This document shows, one piece after another, positions 8,484 to 17,782 of a stretch of 32,492 nucleotides of DNA. The notes beneath the pieces were generated by a model that saw only the letters and a program-made list of their open reading frames with translations, was not told where the DNA came from and ran no database searches. Each line of letters begins with the position of its first letter. Position 1 is the stretch's first letter. The position numbers and the translations under genes are program-made. Source of the DNA: Nitrospira sp. (lineage in GTDB: Bacteria > Nitrospirota > Nitrospiria > Nitrospirales > Nitrospiraceae); NCBI GenBank assembly GCA_021323395.1, contig JAJONL010000042.1:1-32492 (forward strand). Reading direction: 5' to 3'.

Positions 8484-9658
8484 ACCAGGCGATACAAGAA
8501 CAGCCCGGGACGAAGGTAGCGGACCATTCTGCCTATAGCCCTGGGCTTGAAGGGGTGATCGCGGGGGAATCGGCGCTCTGCCAAGTGGACGAAGGAGCGG
8601 CCGGCCTCCGCTACCGAGGGTATGCGATCGGGGATTTGGCGGCATGGAGCAGCTTCGAGGAGGTGGCCTATCTGCTACTCATGGGTCGTCTTCCCACCGG
8701 GAGCGAACTGGAAGAGTTCTCCACATGGCTGATCGGCAATCGCATGTTGCCTGATTCAGTGCAACGTTTTGTCGAACGCCTGCGACCAGGGCTGCATCCC
8801 ATGGACGTCTTGCGGACCGGCGTTTCGTTATTGGGATTGAATGACCCTGACGCGCAGGACGGATCGCATGAAGCCAATCTTCGCAAATCCATGCGACTGT
8901 TGAGCCAGATCCCCCTGCTGATCGCCGGAAGCTACCGGATCATGACTGGAAAATTCCCGAGGAAACCGGACCAGACCAGAGGTTTCGCCCGCCACCTCCT
9001 GCACTTGGTGGCAGGCCAGAAAGACGGTGAAACTGGTGCCGCCATGGCAGAGGCGATGAATGTCTCCCTGATCCTCTATGCGGAGCATGAGTTCAATGCC
9101 TCCACGTTTGCCGCCCGTGTCACGGCCTCGACCCTCGCCGATCTGCATGGCGCGATCACGGCGGCCGTAGCGACATTGAAAGGTCCGCTCCATGGTGGCG
9201 CCAACGAAGCGGTGGCTTCAATGTTGGTCGAAATCGGCAGTCCCGAACGGGCGGAAGCCTGGGTGCGCGAAGCGCTCCTCAACAAACGACGAATCATGGG
9301 ATTTGGGCATCGTGTGCTTCGGCAGGGCGACGCGCGATCGGCCATCATCCAGCGCCATGCCGAACGACTCAGTCAACTCTGCGGAGACAGCCGATGGTAC
9401 GAGATGGCCTCCACCATCCACCGCATCATGCGGGAGGAGAAGGGGCTCCATCCCAATCTCGACTTCTACACCGCCGTCGCCTACCTCCTGATGGGTATCC
9501 CCCGTGAACTCTCCACGCCGTTGTTTGTGTGCTCACGGATCACGGGCTGGTGCGCCCACGTCATGGAACAGCAAGATCACAACCGTTTGATCAGACCAAG
9601 AGCCCTGTACAGAGGGCCGGCGCCGAGGGCCTATGAGCCTCTTGACCGACGTACATGA
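8480..9658 (+). CDS. prpC: 2-methylcitrate synthase / citrate synthase family
   Basis: A 392-residue citrate synthase-fold enzyme. It carries the catalytic triad regions LHGGANEAV (near residue 237), GFGHRVLRQGD (near 276) and NLDFYTAVAYLLMGIP (near 326), and the C-terminal RITGWCAHVMEQ. The N-terminus AYSPGLEGVIAGESALCQVD is typical of short bacterial citrate/2-methylcitrate synthases. Adjacent prpB and prpD make 2-methylcitrate synthase (propionyl-CoA plus oxaloacetate) the likely activity, but motifs alone do not exclude ordinary citrate synthase. I use the ATG at 8480, which overlaps the prpB stop and follows GGAGGGACGTGGAGG. A longer reading from 8396 would lie inside prpB. Its 3' end overlaps the ligase gene by 26 bases. 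Confidence 0.9.
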   Translation: MNQAIQEQPGTKVADHSAYSPGLEGVIAGESALCQVDEGAAGLRYRGYAIGDLAAWSSFEEVAYLLLMGRLPTGSELEEFSTWLIGNRMLPDSVQRFVERLRPGLHPMDVLRTGVSLLGLNDPDAQDGSHEANLRKSMRLLSQIPLLIAGSYRIMTGKFPRKPDQTRGFARHLLHLVAGQKDGETGAAMAEAMNVSLILYAEHEFNASTFAARVTASTLADLHGAITAAVATLKGPLHGGANEAVASMLVEIGSPERAEAWVREALLNKRRIMGFGHRVLRQGDARSAIIQRHAERLSQLCGDSRWYEMASTIHRIMREEKGLHPNLDFYTAVAYLLMGIPRELSTPLFVCSRITGWCAHVMEQQDHNRLIRPRALYRGPAPRAYEPLDRRT

Positions 9659-11378
9659 CAGGATCGAGCAGGCTCGGGCCGCGTCAGGGCGCCATCCGGA
9701 GCTTCCCTGGTCGTCGTTCTCCGAATTCTTCCGATCGCGCGTCTATGATCCGCGGCTCGTCACCAGAAACTTTCTGACCTACTGCGACGACGAACGTCAC
9801 CTGCGCCGGACCTATACCTATGCGGAATTCGGCACCGTCGTCGAACGGATGGCCGATCTACTCCACAGCAATCTGCAGTTGAGCCGCGGCGACCGGATGG
9901 CCACCCTCCTGTTCAACCATGACCTCACGGTCCTGACCTACTTCGCAGCTTGGACGCTGGGTATCACGGTCGTGCCGATCAACCTCGAAGAAACCGCTGA
10001 AAAGAAACGCTACATCCTTGAACATTCGGAGGTGTCAGCCGCCCTGTGCTGGCAGGATGCCTACGAGGAAATCAAAGACGTTCAACGCGACCTGCCGAGG
10101 CTACGAAAAGTCGTCGCCATCGACGATCACGGCATGCTGACCGGCAAGGGATCGCAGGTGCATGGCCGGAGCACCGGTGCTCCCCTCCCCCTTCACCTCA
10201 CGCTCTCGTCGTCTCGGCTCGACGACCAGGCGTTGATCATTTACACCTCCGGGACGACTGGTCCCCCGAAAGGCGTGATCCTGACGATCGCCAACCTCCT
10301 GATCGATGCGGATGCCATCGCGGACTGGCATGCGTTCGGTACCCATGATCGTTTGATGTGCGTGCTGCCCGTTCACCATGTCAACGGCATCGTCGTCACC
10401 CTGGTCACCCCGTTTTACTGCAAAGGAAGCGTGGTGCTGAACCGGAAGTTTAAGACCGGCCCCTTCTGGCAACGACTCCACGAAGAGCAGGTCACCAGCG
10501 TGAGCGTCGTTCCGACCTTGCTCGAATTTCTCCTGGATGCGGACGAAGACCTCTCCGCCTATCGGCTCGACCGCTTTGCAGGGGTGATCTGTGGCGCCGG
10601 CCCTCTGCTGAGAGACACGGCGGTCCGTTTCGAAGATCGTTTTGGTTTCCCGATCCGCCATGGATACGGGCTCTCTGAAACGACCTGTTATTCCTGCTTT
10701 TTGCCGAACGATCTGACGCAGGAGCAACATCGCCGCTGGCTCACGGACTATGATGTTCCCTCCATCGGGGTGGCCCTCCGCCACAATGTGATGACGATTC
10801 TGGACGAGCAGGGGCAGGCGGTCCCTGAGCATACCCGGGGGGAGATTTGCATCCGGGGTCGCACGGTCTGCGCGGGATATTACAAACGTGACGATGCCAA
10901 CGACGCGGCCTTTCAGTGGGGCTGGTTTCGTTCGGGAGACGAGGGTTTTTATGTCGCCGATGAGCGGGGACGGCCATACTTTTTTATCTCAGGTCGCCTG
11001 AAGGAACTCATCATTCGCGGCGGCGTCAATATTTCACCGTTGGAAATCGACGAGGTGTTGAAGCAACATCCCGGCGTACGGTTCGCCATGGCCCTCCCCT
11101 TCGAGAGCCGCTATTACGGCGAGGAGATCGCCGCCTATGTCGTGCCGAAAGACCATCGGTCGCCGCCGGCAGAGGCGGATCTGCTGGCCTACTGTCGTGG
11201 CCGTCTCCCCTTTTCCAAACAACCCAAGATCGTGCTGATGGGCGATGAGGTGCCCTACACCTCGACGGGCAAACCCAAGCGACTGGAATTGAAGGCTCAA
11301 CTTGCAAACAGGCTGGCGGCCTATCGGGACACACAGTTCAGGGAACCGATGGATTCACTCGAAGGAGGCGAGACATGA
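9633..11378 (+). CDS. AMP-forming acyl-CoA synthetase
   Basis: A 581-residue ANL-superfamily ligase that activates a carboxylic acid to its CoA thioester through an acyl-adenylate. The P-loop is YTSGTTGPPKG near residues 203-213 and the A5 motif is GYGLSETT near 343. The hinge and CoA-binding region is WFRSGDEGFYVADERGRPYF followed by SGRLKELIIRGG. The catalytic lysine is in the C-terminal TGKPKR. The chain-length preference cannot be read from sequence. In this operon it could activate propionate or a branched short-chain acid as entry substrate (inference). It overlaps prpC by 26 bases and the dehydrogenase gene by 4 (ATGA). Confidence 0.92.
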   Translation: MSLLTDVHDRIEQARAASGRHPELPWSSFSEFFRSRVYDPRLVTRNFLTYCDDERHLRRTYTYAEFGTVVERMADLLHSNLQLSRGDRMATLLFNHDLTVLTYFAAWTLGITVVPINLEETAEKKRYILEHSEVSAALCWQDAYEEIKDVQRDLPRLRKVVAIDDHGMLTGKGSQVHGRSTGAPLPLHLTLSSSRLDDQALIIYTSGTTGPPKGVILTIANLLIDADAIADWHAFGTHDRLMCVLPVHHVNGIVVTLVTPFYCKGSVVLNRKFKTGPFWQRLHEEQVTSVSVVPTLLEFLLDADEDLSAYRLDRFAGVICGAGPLLRDTAVRFEDRFGFPIRHGYGLSETTCYSCFLPNDLTQEQHRRWLTDYDVPSIGVALRHNVMTILDEQGQAVPEHTRGEICIRGRTVCAGYYKRDDANDAAFQWGWFRSGDEGFYVADERGRPYFFISGRLKELIIRGGVNISPLEIDEVLKQHPGVRFAMALPFESRYYGEEIAAYVVPKDHRSPPAEADLLAYCRGRLPFSKQPKIVLMGDEVPYTSTGKPKRLELKAQLANRLAAYRDTQFREPMDSLEGGET

Positions 11379-13276
11379 GCAGCCTCTTCCAAGGATTCGA
11401 ACGGATCGAAGAAGCCCGCGAGCGATTGGCCGGTGAGAGTTTCATGGCGAGCCTCTATGACGGCCGGCCGGACTTTACTCTCCTCCTGACTCCACCCGAG
11501 CCGCCGGCAGAGAAAACAGCGGGAGAGGCTTTCTGCAAACAGGTCGAAGCCTTCTTGATGCACGAGGTGGACCCGGACGAGATCGAACGCCAGGCAAAAA
11601 TTCCCGATCGCGTCATCCAGGGACTGTTCAAGCTCGGGGCCTTCGGCATGAAGATTCCCAAAGAATATGGCGGCCTCGGCTTTTCCTACACAAATTATGG
11701 TCGTGTCCTGACCGTGATTGCGAGCTGGAGCAACATCCTCGCCTTGACGGTCGCGGTCCCCCAATCTATCGGCATCGCCATGCCGATTCTGCTGTTCGGC
11801 AGTGCAGACCAAAAGAAGAAGTACCTTCCTCTGGTCGCGAAAGAAGCCCTCTCCGCATTCGCCCTCACGGAACCCATGACGGGCTCGGATGCGGCCAATG
11901 TTCGAACCGAAGCGGTCTTGGATCACACCGGCAGCCATTTCCTGGTGAACGGTGAAAAACTCTGGTGCACGAATGGTCCGATCGCCCGATACGCCACCCT
12001 CATCGCCCGCGTCCCGGCTCTGCGGGTGGAGTGCGATGGAAAGGTCGAATGGGTTCCTGTTCCGAGGGGGCAACAGGCGGACGATCGAGTCCATACGGCA
12101 TTTATTTTGGACATGGCTGCGCCGGGTGTGGTGGTCAGTCAACGCTGTCAGTTTGAGGGCTGTCGGGGAATCGAGAATGCCCATCTCATCTTGAAGAACG
12201 TGCAAGTTCCGATCGAGCATGTGATCGGCGACGTGGGAAAGGGCTTGAAATATGCTTTAACGATTCTGAACGTAGGCCGAGGGATCAGCATTCCCGCCAT
12301 CTGCCTCGGGATGGCGAAACAGGCCTGGCAACCGACCCTGGATCGGGCGAATACCAGGGTGACATTTCAAAAACCGTTGGCGGAACGACAGACACAACAA
12401 ATCCGCATCGGAAACATGGCGGGCCATCTGTTCGCGATGGAAGCGTTGTCATTCCTGATCTGGAGACTGGCCGATCAACACCGACAGGACATTCGCATCG
12501 AAGCCGCGGTCGCCAAAATATTTTGCTCAGAGCATACGATTCAATTCCTCAGGGACGCGCAAATTCTGTTTGGAGGCATGGGGTATGAAACCGCCGACTC
12601 GAAGCAAGCTCGGGGTGAAGCGGCGTTCGGCATCGAGCAGCTCGTTCGGGATGCGGAAATGTATCGGATCGGTGAAGGAGCGACTGACATCTTGCGGCCC
12701 TTCGTGGTCCGCGAAGGACTGAGCCACCACCTGGAGCGGGCCAAGGACTTCTATGCCGAGGACCGGTCGATACTAGAACAAACCAGACAGGGGCTGCAAT
12801 TGGCACGGTTCTATGTGCCTTGGTATCTGCGGCAATGGCGCAGACGGCCTTTGCCTGATCGTAAAGCGTTCACGCACCTGCAAGTCGGGCAGGTGGCACG
12901 TTATACCGAACAAACCAGCCGGCGTCTCGCGCGAGAAATTTTGTACGCCATGACCAGATTCCAGGCCTCGTTTCGAGACGAGCAGCGGCTGCAGAACTGT
13001 ATCGAAGCGGTCGGTGAAGACCTGTTCGCCATGCTGGCGACGGTACTGTACGCGAAGCAACAGACCAGAATCGAGGGGCGGACGACGGTATGGGAATTGG
13101 CGGACGCCTTTTGCGCCTCCGCCAAACAGCGCGTTGAACAACGGCTCAGAGAATTCCGGCATCACCGGGACTACCTCGCGGCAAACACCGGGACACAAGC
13201 GCTCAAAGGGTACTACCCGAGCCTGTCCGACGGAATCATTCACCGTCGGTTGAACGATTACCTCCACAAAAAATAG
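11375..13276 (+). CDS. Acyl-CoA dehydrogenase with long C-terminal extension
   Basis: A 633-residue flavin acyl-CoA dehydrogenase. The FAD/substrate motif FALTEPMTGSDAAN is near residues 162-175, and the C-terminal IGEGATDILRPFVVREG near 431-447 contains the likely catalytic Glu. Typical short-chain enzymes end near residue 390. This protein has a longer N-terminus and about 180 extra residues after the catalytic motif, like VLCAD/ACAD9-type enzymes. It would introduce the alpha-beta double bond into the acyl-CoA made by the preceding ligase. It is the last gene of the operon and ends only 2 bases from the convergent mscS stop. No terminator is visible between them. It does not look like a standard isovaleryl-CoA dehydrogenase. 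Confidence 0.92.
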   Translation: MSSLFQGFERIEEARERLAGESFMASLYDGRPDFTLLLTPPEPPAEKTAGEAFCKQVEAFLMHEVDPDEIERQAKIPDRVIQGLFKLGAFGMKIPKEYGGLGFSYTNYGRVLTVIASWSNILALTVAVPQSIGIAMPILLFGSADQKKKYLPLVAKEALSAFALTEPMTGSDAANVRTEAVLDHTGSHFLVNGEKLWCTNGPIARYATLIARVPALRVECDGKVEWVPVPRGQQADDRVHTAFILDMAAPGVVVSQRCQFEGCRGIENAHLILKNVQVPIEHVIGDVGKGLKYALTILNVGRGISIPAICLGMAKQAWQPTLDRANTRVTFQKPLAERQTQQIRIGNMAGHLFAMEALSFLIWRLADQHRQDIRIEAAVAKIFCSEHTIQFLRDAQILFGGMGYETADSKQARGEAAFGIEQLVRDAEMYRIGEGATDILRPFVVREGLSHHLERAKDFYAEDRSILEQTRQGLQLARFYVPWYLRQWRRRPLPDRKAFTHLQVGQVARYTEQTSRRLAREILYAMTRFQASFRDEQRLQNCIEAVGEDLFAMLATVLYAKQQTRIEGRTTVWELADAFCASAKQRVEQRLREFRHHRDYLAANTGTQALKGYYPSLSDGIIHRRLNDYLHKK

Positions 13277-13278
13277 TG

Positions 13279-14229
13279 TCATTCAAAAGATGGACGATCC
13301 TGATTAAGACTGCGCGCCGCTCGATCCGGCACCAACTCAACCTTCAATGGATCGGTGGCTGCGCCGAAGGAGAATGTCCGATGGGGAAAGGGAATCTCGA
13401 TTCCCTGCGCGTCGAAGGCCTTCTTCAGGCGACGCCGATATTCACGCCCGATGTTCCACTGTTCCAGCGGTTTCGTTTTGATACGGGCGCGGAGGGTAAC
13501 GGCGGAATCAGCAAAATTTTCCACGCCCACCACCTCGATCGGCTCGATCATCATGGGACCAAACTGCCGATCCTGACGAAGATCCTCGCCGACTGTCTTC
13601 ATCACCTCGACGACCCGGTCTATATCCTCGTGATAGCCCACGCCCATATCCAGCACGAACGCCGACCATTCTTTGGTCATGTTCGAGAGGCTGGTGATCG
13701 CGCCGTTGGGAAAGATATGAACGACGCCGGAAAAATCCCTGAGCGAGATGGTCCGAAAGGTGATGGTTTCCACGAGCCCCCCCGTCCCGTTGATGACGGC
13801 GACGTCTCCCAGTCTGATCTGATCTTCGAGGATGATAAAGAACCCGCTGATGAGGTCCCGGACCAGATTCTGCGCCCCGAAGCCCACCGCCAGGCCAAGA
13901 ATCCCTGCGCCTGCCAAAATCGGCGCGATGTTCAAGCCGACCAGCTGGAGTGATTCGATCACGACGATCGCCCAGATTGCCGTCAGCGCGATCGTTCTGA
14001 GAATTCCCGTCAACGTCGCCGCCCGTTTGAGGGCGTTCCCGGATTGCTGGTCCTTGGCGTCACTCGCCAAGATGATCACGCGCTCCAGTTGTTGCACGCC
14101 GAGACGGACAAACCTGATCCCCATGTAACCGAGCAGCAGCACCAGGCCTACACGCAGACTGGCCATCCCTACCGTCGTCGATATGGCCAGCAACCAGGCA
14201 CCGATAGTCTCCAAGGACACTCCGCTCAT
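13279..14229 (-). CDS. MscS-family mechanosensitive channel
   Basis: A 316-residue small-conductance mechanosensitive channel of the inner membrane, releasing solutes on hypo-osmotic shock. There are three hydrophobic segments near residues 10-33, 72-98 and 100-122. The pore-lining helix and MscS signature follow (AGAGILGLAVGFGAQNLVRD, then SGFFIILEDQIRLGD). A beta domain (VHIFPNG) and an alpha/beta cytoplasmic domain come next. I use the ATG at 14229, which has an AAGGAGG SD (complement at 14237-14242) at good spacing. The TTG six bases upstream would leave no room for the SD. It is transcribed toward the catabolic operon. Confidence 0.93.
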   Translation of the reverse strand: MSGVSLETIGAWLLAISTTVGMASLRVGLVLLLGYMGIRFVRLGVQQLERVIILASDAKDQQSGNALKRAATLTGILRTIALTAIWAIVVIESLQLVGLNIAPILAGAGILGLAVGFGAQNLVRDLISGFFIILEDQIRLGDVAVINGTGGLVETITFRTISLRDFSGVVHIFPNGAITSLSNMTKEWSAFVLDMGVGYHEDIDRVVEVMKTVGEDLRQDRQFGPMMIEPIEVVGVENFADSAVTLRARIKTKPLEQWNIGREYRRRLKKAFDAQGIEIPFPHRTFSFGAATDPLKVELVPDRAARSLNQDRPSFE

Positions 14230-14342
14230 ATCCAAGCCTCCTTGTATTGATAGATCTCTCTATCCGATCGTGTTCCAAAATGTCGCATCAGGCGAACGAC
14301 GAGGCTCAAGCCGGACGAAGCGGCAGTGGCGCGGAAAGTCCC

Positions 14343-14516
14343 TAACCCGGATTATTCATGAATGCCGTCGCGATTCGTTCGAGACCGAAGCCCGCCGGGG
14401 CTTCTCGCACGTAAGGCCGACGTAGGCGTACGTGCAGTCCAGAGGCCGAACGAGAAAAGCCTCGGCGGGCGAGAGAATCGGACGACGGAGCCGGTATTCA
14501 TGAATAGTCCGGGTTA
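14343..14516. repeat. 174-bp palindromic element with near-perfect terminal inverted repeats
   Basis: The left end (TAACCCGGATTATTCATGAA) and the reverse complement of the right end (TAACCCGGACTATTCATGAA) differ at one position, and the pairing continues inward. CCCGCCGGGGCTTCTCG pairs with the CGAGAAAAGCCTCGGCGGG side. The centre is GCACGTA...TACGTGC. The whole element could fold into one long imperfect hairpin. No coding potential is seen. It behaves like a MITE or large REP/BIME-type repeat. Both ends begin with TA, which may reflect a TA target, but that is a guess. It sits between the divergent mscS and ftsH genes. Confidence 0.85.
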
Positions 14517-15026
14517 AGTGAAGGCGTCGGTGCGCCTATCCACGGTGAATTCTCGCTCTCTGTTATGCTTCGCAGCTGGTTGTCTCCGGCTGGACTCGGC
14601 TTGCGACGACAAGTCCGTCATCCGGAATGCCCCGGGGCCTCTATGAGGTCCAGCACTGGGATGCATGCCGCAGATGCTCCGTTTCGGATCTATTCGCTCA
14701 CCGCTTGATGTCGCGGATCCGAAGAGGGTTCACGGAAGAGTCATGAACATCGGCATCGTGGACCCGGCATCTGTGCATCGTAGAGGCAGGATCTCGGGTA
14801 TGCAAGGCGCCGGTTCCGTGAGGTGTGAAGTTCCGGCCTCACGCATGCGACGCCCAAGACCGCGTCGCCGTCAATTCGAGGGGAGGCTAAAAAGGAGCCG
14901 TTTTTCCCGAGGTCACCACCGCAGGACCGGCGAGAAGCTGAACTTGTTCCCAGTTAAATGGGGTGTTACTGTCGTTCATGACCGGTGGATCTCCACCTGA
15001 TATTCACGGGCTCGAGGAGGGGTTCT
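14517..15026. other. Gene-free leader upstream of ftsH
   Basis: About 510 bases hold no ORF that I believe. A plus-strand reading at 14665-15000 is Arg-rich, lacks an SD and resembles no protein I know. The stretch should contain the ftsH promoter, but I could not pick out a convincing -35/-10 pair. The ftsH SD (GAGGAGGGG) lies at 15014-15022. Confidence 0.5.
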
Positions 15027-17120
15027 ATGAGTGCATCGGGGAACCAAGCGAAACGCAGCAATGACTCTGCGCCGGACCGTCGCCCCCAGGCGAACAGCAG
15101 CGGGTCCGGGCTGCGGAAGCAAATCGAGCAGGTGAAGATGCCGCCCGGCAGAACCTGGCTCTTGTTCATGCTGATTTTACTCACCAACTTTTTCCTGGTG
15201 AAGATGCTCATGCCGGGCGCGGAAGCCCCGGTGACGGTGCCCTATACCGTGTTCAAGGAAGAAGTTCGAAAAGGCAACGTCGAGGCGATCTACGGCCGGG
15301 CGGACACGATCACGGGCCGGTTCGCATCACCGGTCACGTACCCGCGCGCCAGTGATCAACCTGCGGCCTCCAACCGCGATTCTCAGGCGACCCATAGACC
15401 CGAGGGGACGTCACGCAGCATTGCGCCGAAGACGGCCATGACCTTTGAAACGACCTTGCCGTCCTTCGCAGACCAAGGCCTTGAAAAATTTCTGATCGAT
15501 AACCATGTCGAAATCAGCGCCGAACCCATCCAAGATGGCGGCAATACCTGGGCCACGCTCTTCTTCAGCTTCGGCCCGGCGCTGTTCTTCATCGCGTTTT
15601 ATATCTGGCTCTTTCGACGAGCCGCGCAGCAGGGCGGCGGTCTTGGAGGAGGGCTGATGGGCATCGGAAAAAGCACGGCCCGCCGCTATGATCAGGAGAA
15701 GGATTCCAAGATCACATTCGACGACGTTGCCGGTATTGATGAAGCCGAGAACGAGCTGGTTGAGATCGTGGATTTTCTCAGGGACACCAAGAAGTACACC
15801 CGCCTGGGCGGAACCGCCCCGAAGGGGGTCCTGCTCGTAGGGGCGCCCGGCACGGGGAAAACCCTGCTGGCGAAGGCAGTCGCGGGAGAGGCCGGAGTCC
15901 CCTTCTTCTCGATGAGCGCCGCGGAATTCGTCGAAATGATTGTCGGCGTGGGCGCGGCCAGAGTGCGCGACCTGTTCAAGGAAGCGCGGGAGCATGCGCC
16001 TGCCATCGTGTTCATCGACGAGCTCGACGCCATCGGCCGCGCGCGCGGCCAGATGTCGATCGGTGGGTCAAGCGAGCAGGAGCAGACCTTGAACCAGATC
16101 CTGACCGAAATGGATGGTTTCTCAAGCCGGGAAGGCATCATCGTTCTCGCGGCGACGAACCAGCCGGAGGTGCTCGACAAAGCGCTCCTGCGGCCCGGCC
16201 GCTTCGACCGGCGGGTCATCGTCAATCTCCCTGATAGGACCGGACGGGAGGCGATTCTCAAAGTTCACACTCGCAAGGTCCCCCTGGCCAACGATGCCAT
16301 CCTGGGAGATCTCGCCGCCGTCACACCCGGACTCTCCGGAGCCGACCTCAAAAACCTGGTCAATGAAGCAGCCCTGCTGGGGGCGCGCCGCGAGCAGGAT
16401 GAAGTCCGGCATAAAGACTTCCTGGACGCCTTGGAAAAGATCGTACTCGGTCCTGAACGCCCGATCCTCATGAGCCGCTCCGACCGGGAGCGCATCGCCT
16501 ATCACGAAGGGGGACACGCGATCCTGGGTCTTGTGGTGCCCGGCGCCGACCCGGTAAACCGGGTGACGATCGTGCCGCGCGGACAGGCGCTCGGCGTGAC
16601 CTACCAACGTCCCGACAGTGACCGGTACAACTACCCGGAAGCCTATCTCCGCGCGAGAATTGTCGGCATGCTGGGAGGCCGTGCAGCCGAGGAAATCGTG
16701 TACGGCACGCGGACTACCGGAGCCGAAAACGACATTGAGCAGGCCACCAGCCTCGCTCGCGGTATGGTCACGCGCTGGGGGATGAGCGACCGGCTGGGGC
16801 TGGTGCAACTCGCGCCACGGGAAAACCCCTATCTGAACAGCGCGGGTGGTTTCGCCGGACCGAGGCCGTTCAGCGAGCAGACCGCTGAAGCCATCGACGC
16901 CGAGGTGCTCAGGATCATCGGCGAGAGCCATGACGAAGCCAAACGCCTTTTGGGCGCCCACCGCAAGCAACTCGACGCACTGGCCGAAGCGTTGCTGGCG
17001 CGGGAAACGCTCAATGAACAGGAGATCTTGGACGTTACCGGCCTGCCCCCTGCCCCCGCTCTGGAAACCGGAATGCTGCCCATCCGCGGAGCGGGCAACA
17101 GTGGAATGGGCCTCTCGTAA
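15027..17120 (+). CDS. ftsH: ATP-dependent zinc metalloprotease FtsH
   Basis: A 697-residue membrane AAA+ protease that degrades misassembled membrane proteins and short-lived regulators. Membrane segments lie near residues 45-65 ([19 protein letters not shown]) and 174-196. Between them is the periplasmic domain, with an unusual Ser/Thr/Pro/Gln-rich insert near 108-140. Walker A GAPGTGKT is near 272, Walker [11 protein letters not shown] near 328, and the second-region-of-homology arginines are in RPGRFDRR. The zinc site is HEGGH near 492-496, with the third ligand Asp in GAENDIEQA. All catalytic residues are present. The start at 15027 follows GAGGAGGGG; a reading from 14985 is in frame but lacks an SD. 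It is monocistronic and convergent with the next gene. Confidence 0.96.
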   Translation: MSASGNQAKRSNDSAPDRRPQANSSGSGLRKQIEQVKMPPGRTWLLFMLILLTNFFLVKMLMPGAEAPVTVPYTVFKEEVRKGNVEAIYGRADTITGRFASPVTYPRASDQPAASNRDSQATHRPEGTSRSIAPKTAMTFETTLPSFADQGLEKFLIDNHVEISAEPIQDGGNTWATLFFSFGPALFFIAFYIWLFRRAAQQGGGLGGGLMGIGKSTARRYDQEKDSKITFDDVAGIDEAENELVEIVDFLRDTKKYTRLGGTAPKGVLLVGAPGTGKTLLAKAVAGEAGVPFFSMSAAEFVEMIVGVGAARVRDLFKEAREHAPAIVFIDELDAIGRARGQMSIGGSSEQEQTLNQILTEMDGFSSREGIIVLAATNQPEVLDKALLRPGRFDRRVIVNLPDRTGREAILKVHTRKVPLANDAILGDLAAVTPGLSGADLKNLVNEAALLGARREQDEVRHKDFLDALEKIVLGPERPILMSRSDRERIAYHEGGHAILGLVVPGADPVNRVTIVPRGQALGVTYQRPDSDRYNYPEAYLRARIVGMLGGRAAEEIVYGTRTTGAENDIEQATSLARGMVTRWGMSDRLGLVQLAPRENPYLNSAGGFAGPRPFSEQTAEAIDAEVLRIIGESHDEAKRLLGAHRKQLDALAEALLARETLNEQEILDVTGLPPAPALETGMLPIRGAGNSGMGLS

Positions 17121-17146
17121 GAGCCCGACTCTGCCGGCCCGTCGCT
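17118..17146. terminator. Possible bidirectional terminator between convergent genes
   Basis: An imperfect stem, AAGAGCCCGAC paired with GTCGCTCTT around a GC-rich loop, starts at the ftsH stop and is followed by a pyrimidine-rich tail (TTTCCTCC). It sits between ftsH and the convergent minus-strand gene, where a terminator is expected. The stem has a bulge and the tail is not a pure T run, so this is weak. Confidence 0.3.
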
Positions 17147-17158
17147 CTTTCCTCCTCG

Positions 17159-17695
17159 TTACTTGGAATCACGCTTGCCTTGGCGACGGGCTCCACTGGC
17201 GCGGATATGCCCTTGGATCGCCCGCAGCTTGGATTTCTCGAACTGTCGCGTAACCGTCGTGGTCAACGCGGAGTCGGCCGCCGCCTCCCGCCGTTGCTTC
17301 CTCTTGCGAAGCGACGCGCGTTGCGCCGCCTGGGGATCGGTTCCCGTCCGTGATGGCTTCGTTCGCGGACGCGTTTTTTGCGGTTGGTCTCGGCGTTGAA
17401 TCTGCGCCAGGCGTTTTTCAAACTGCGTCAGCGCTTCGGCAAAGAGCCGGCCTTTTCGCTCGGTCCTGACGTTCGAAAACGGCTGTGATCGGTCGCTTCC
17501 CGGATCCGTTTTGTTGGTTCGATGTTGGCGCCTGGCCAGAGTCCGATATTTGTCCCAGTACTTTCTAGCCCGCGTAATCTTGGCCTTCAATTGAGCCAGC
17601 GTGAAAAGCTTGATCTGCGCGGGCCTGCTCGACTCAATCAGCGCGAGCTCCATGACGGTCAACAACTCACGATCCTGCGGACGAAAGCCAGCCAT
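17159..17695 (-). CDS. Hypothetical highly basic protein
   Basis: A 178-residue protein I do not recognise. The N-terminal third (residues 1-65) looks folded and helical (FRPQDRELLTVMELALIE, then LFTLAQLKAKITRARKYWDK). The rest is very rich in Lys, Arg and Gln (for example RKRKQRRE), so it is probably disordered and could bind nucleic acid. No signal peptide or membrane segment is visible. The ATG at 17695 has a clear SD (AAAGGAG, complement at 17701-17707), which supports a real gene. It lies 88 bases upstream of the debranching enzyme stop on the same strand and converges with ftsH. Confidence 0.7.
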   Translation of the reverse strand: MAGFRPQDRELLTVMELALIESSRPAQIKLFTLAQLKAKITRARKYWDKYRTLARRQHRTNKTDPGSDRSQPFSNVRTERKGRLFAEALTQFEKRLAQIQRRDQPQKTRPRTKPSRTGTDPQAAQRASLRKRKQRREAAADSALTTTVTRQFEKSKLRAIQGHIRASGARRQGKRDSK

Positions 17696-17782
17696 ACGGT
17701 CTCCTTTTGTTGTGAGGCACGAGAACCGATTACGAGCCGTCGCTCATTGTTTGTCGTAACCGCTCTCCCCTCCTATCCTGCA

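Noticed and set aside
11321-12220. Minus-strand 299-codon frame
   Set aside because: It is antisense to the acyl-CoA dehydrogenase and has no recognisable domain.
13276-13953. Plus-strand 225-codon frame opposite mscS
   Set aside because: It is the antisense shadow of a gene with clear MscS motifs and shows no protein-like composition or SD.
14343-14516. CRISPR repeat or rho-independent terminator
   Set aside because: There is a single palindromic unit with no repeat-spacer series, and no T run at either end.
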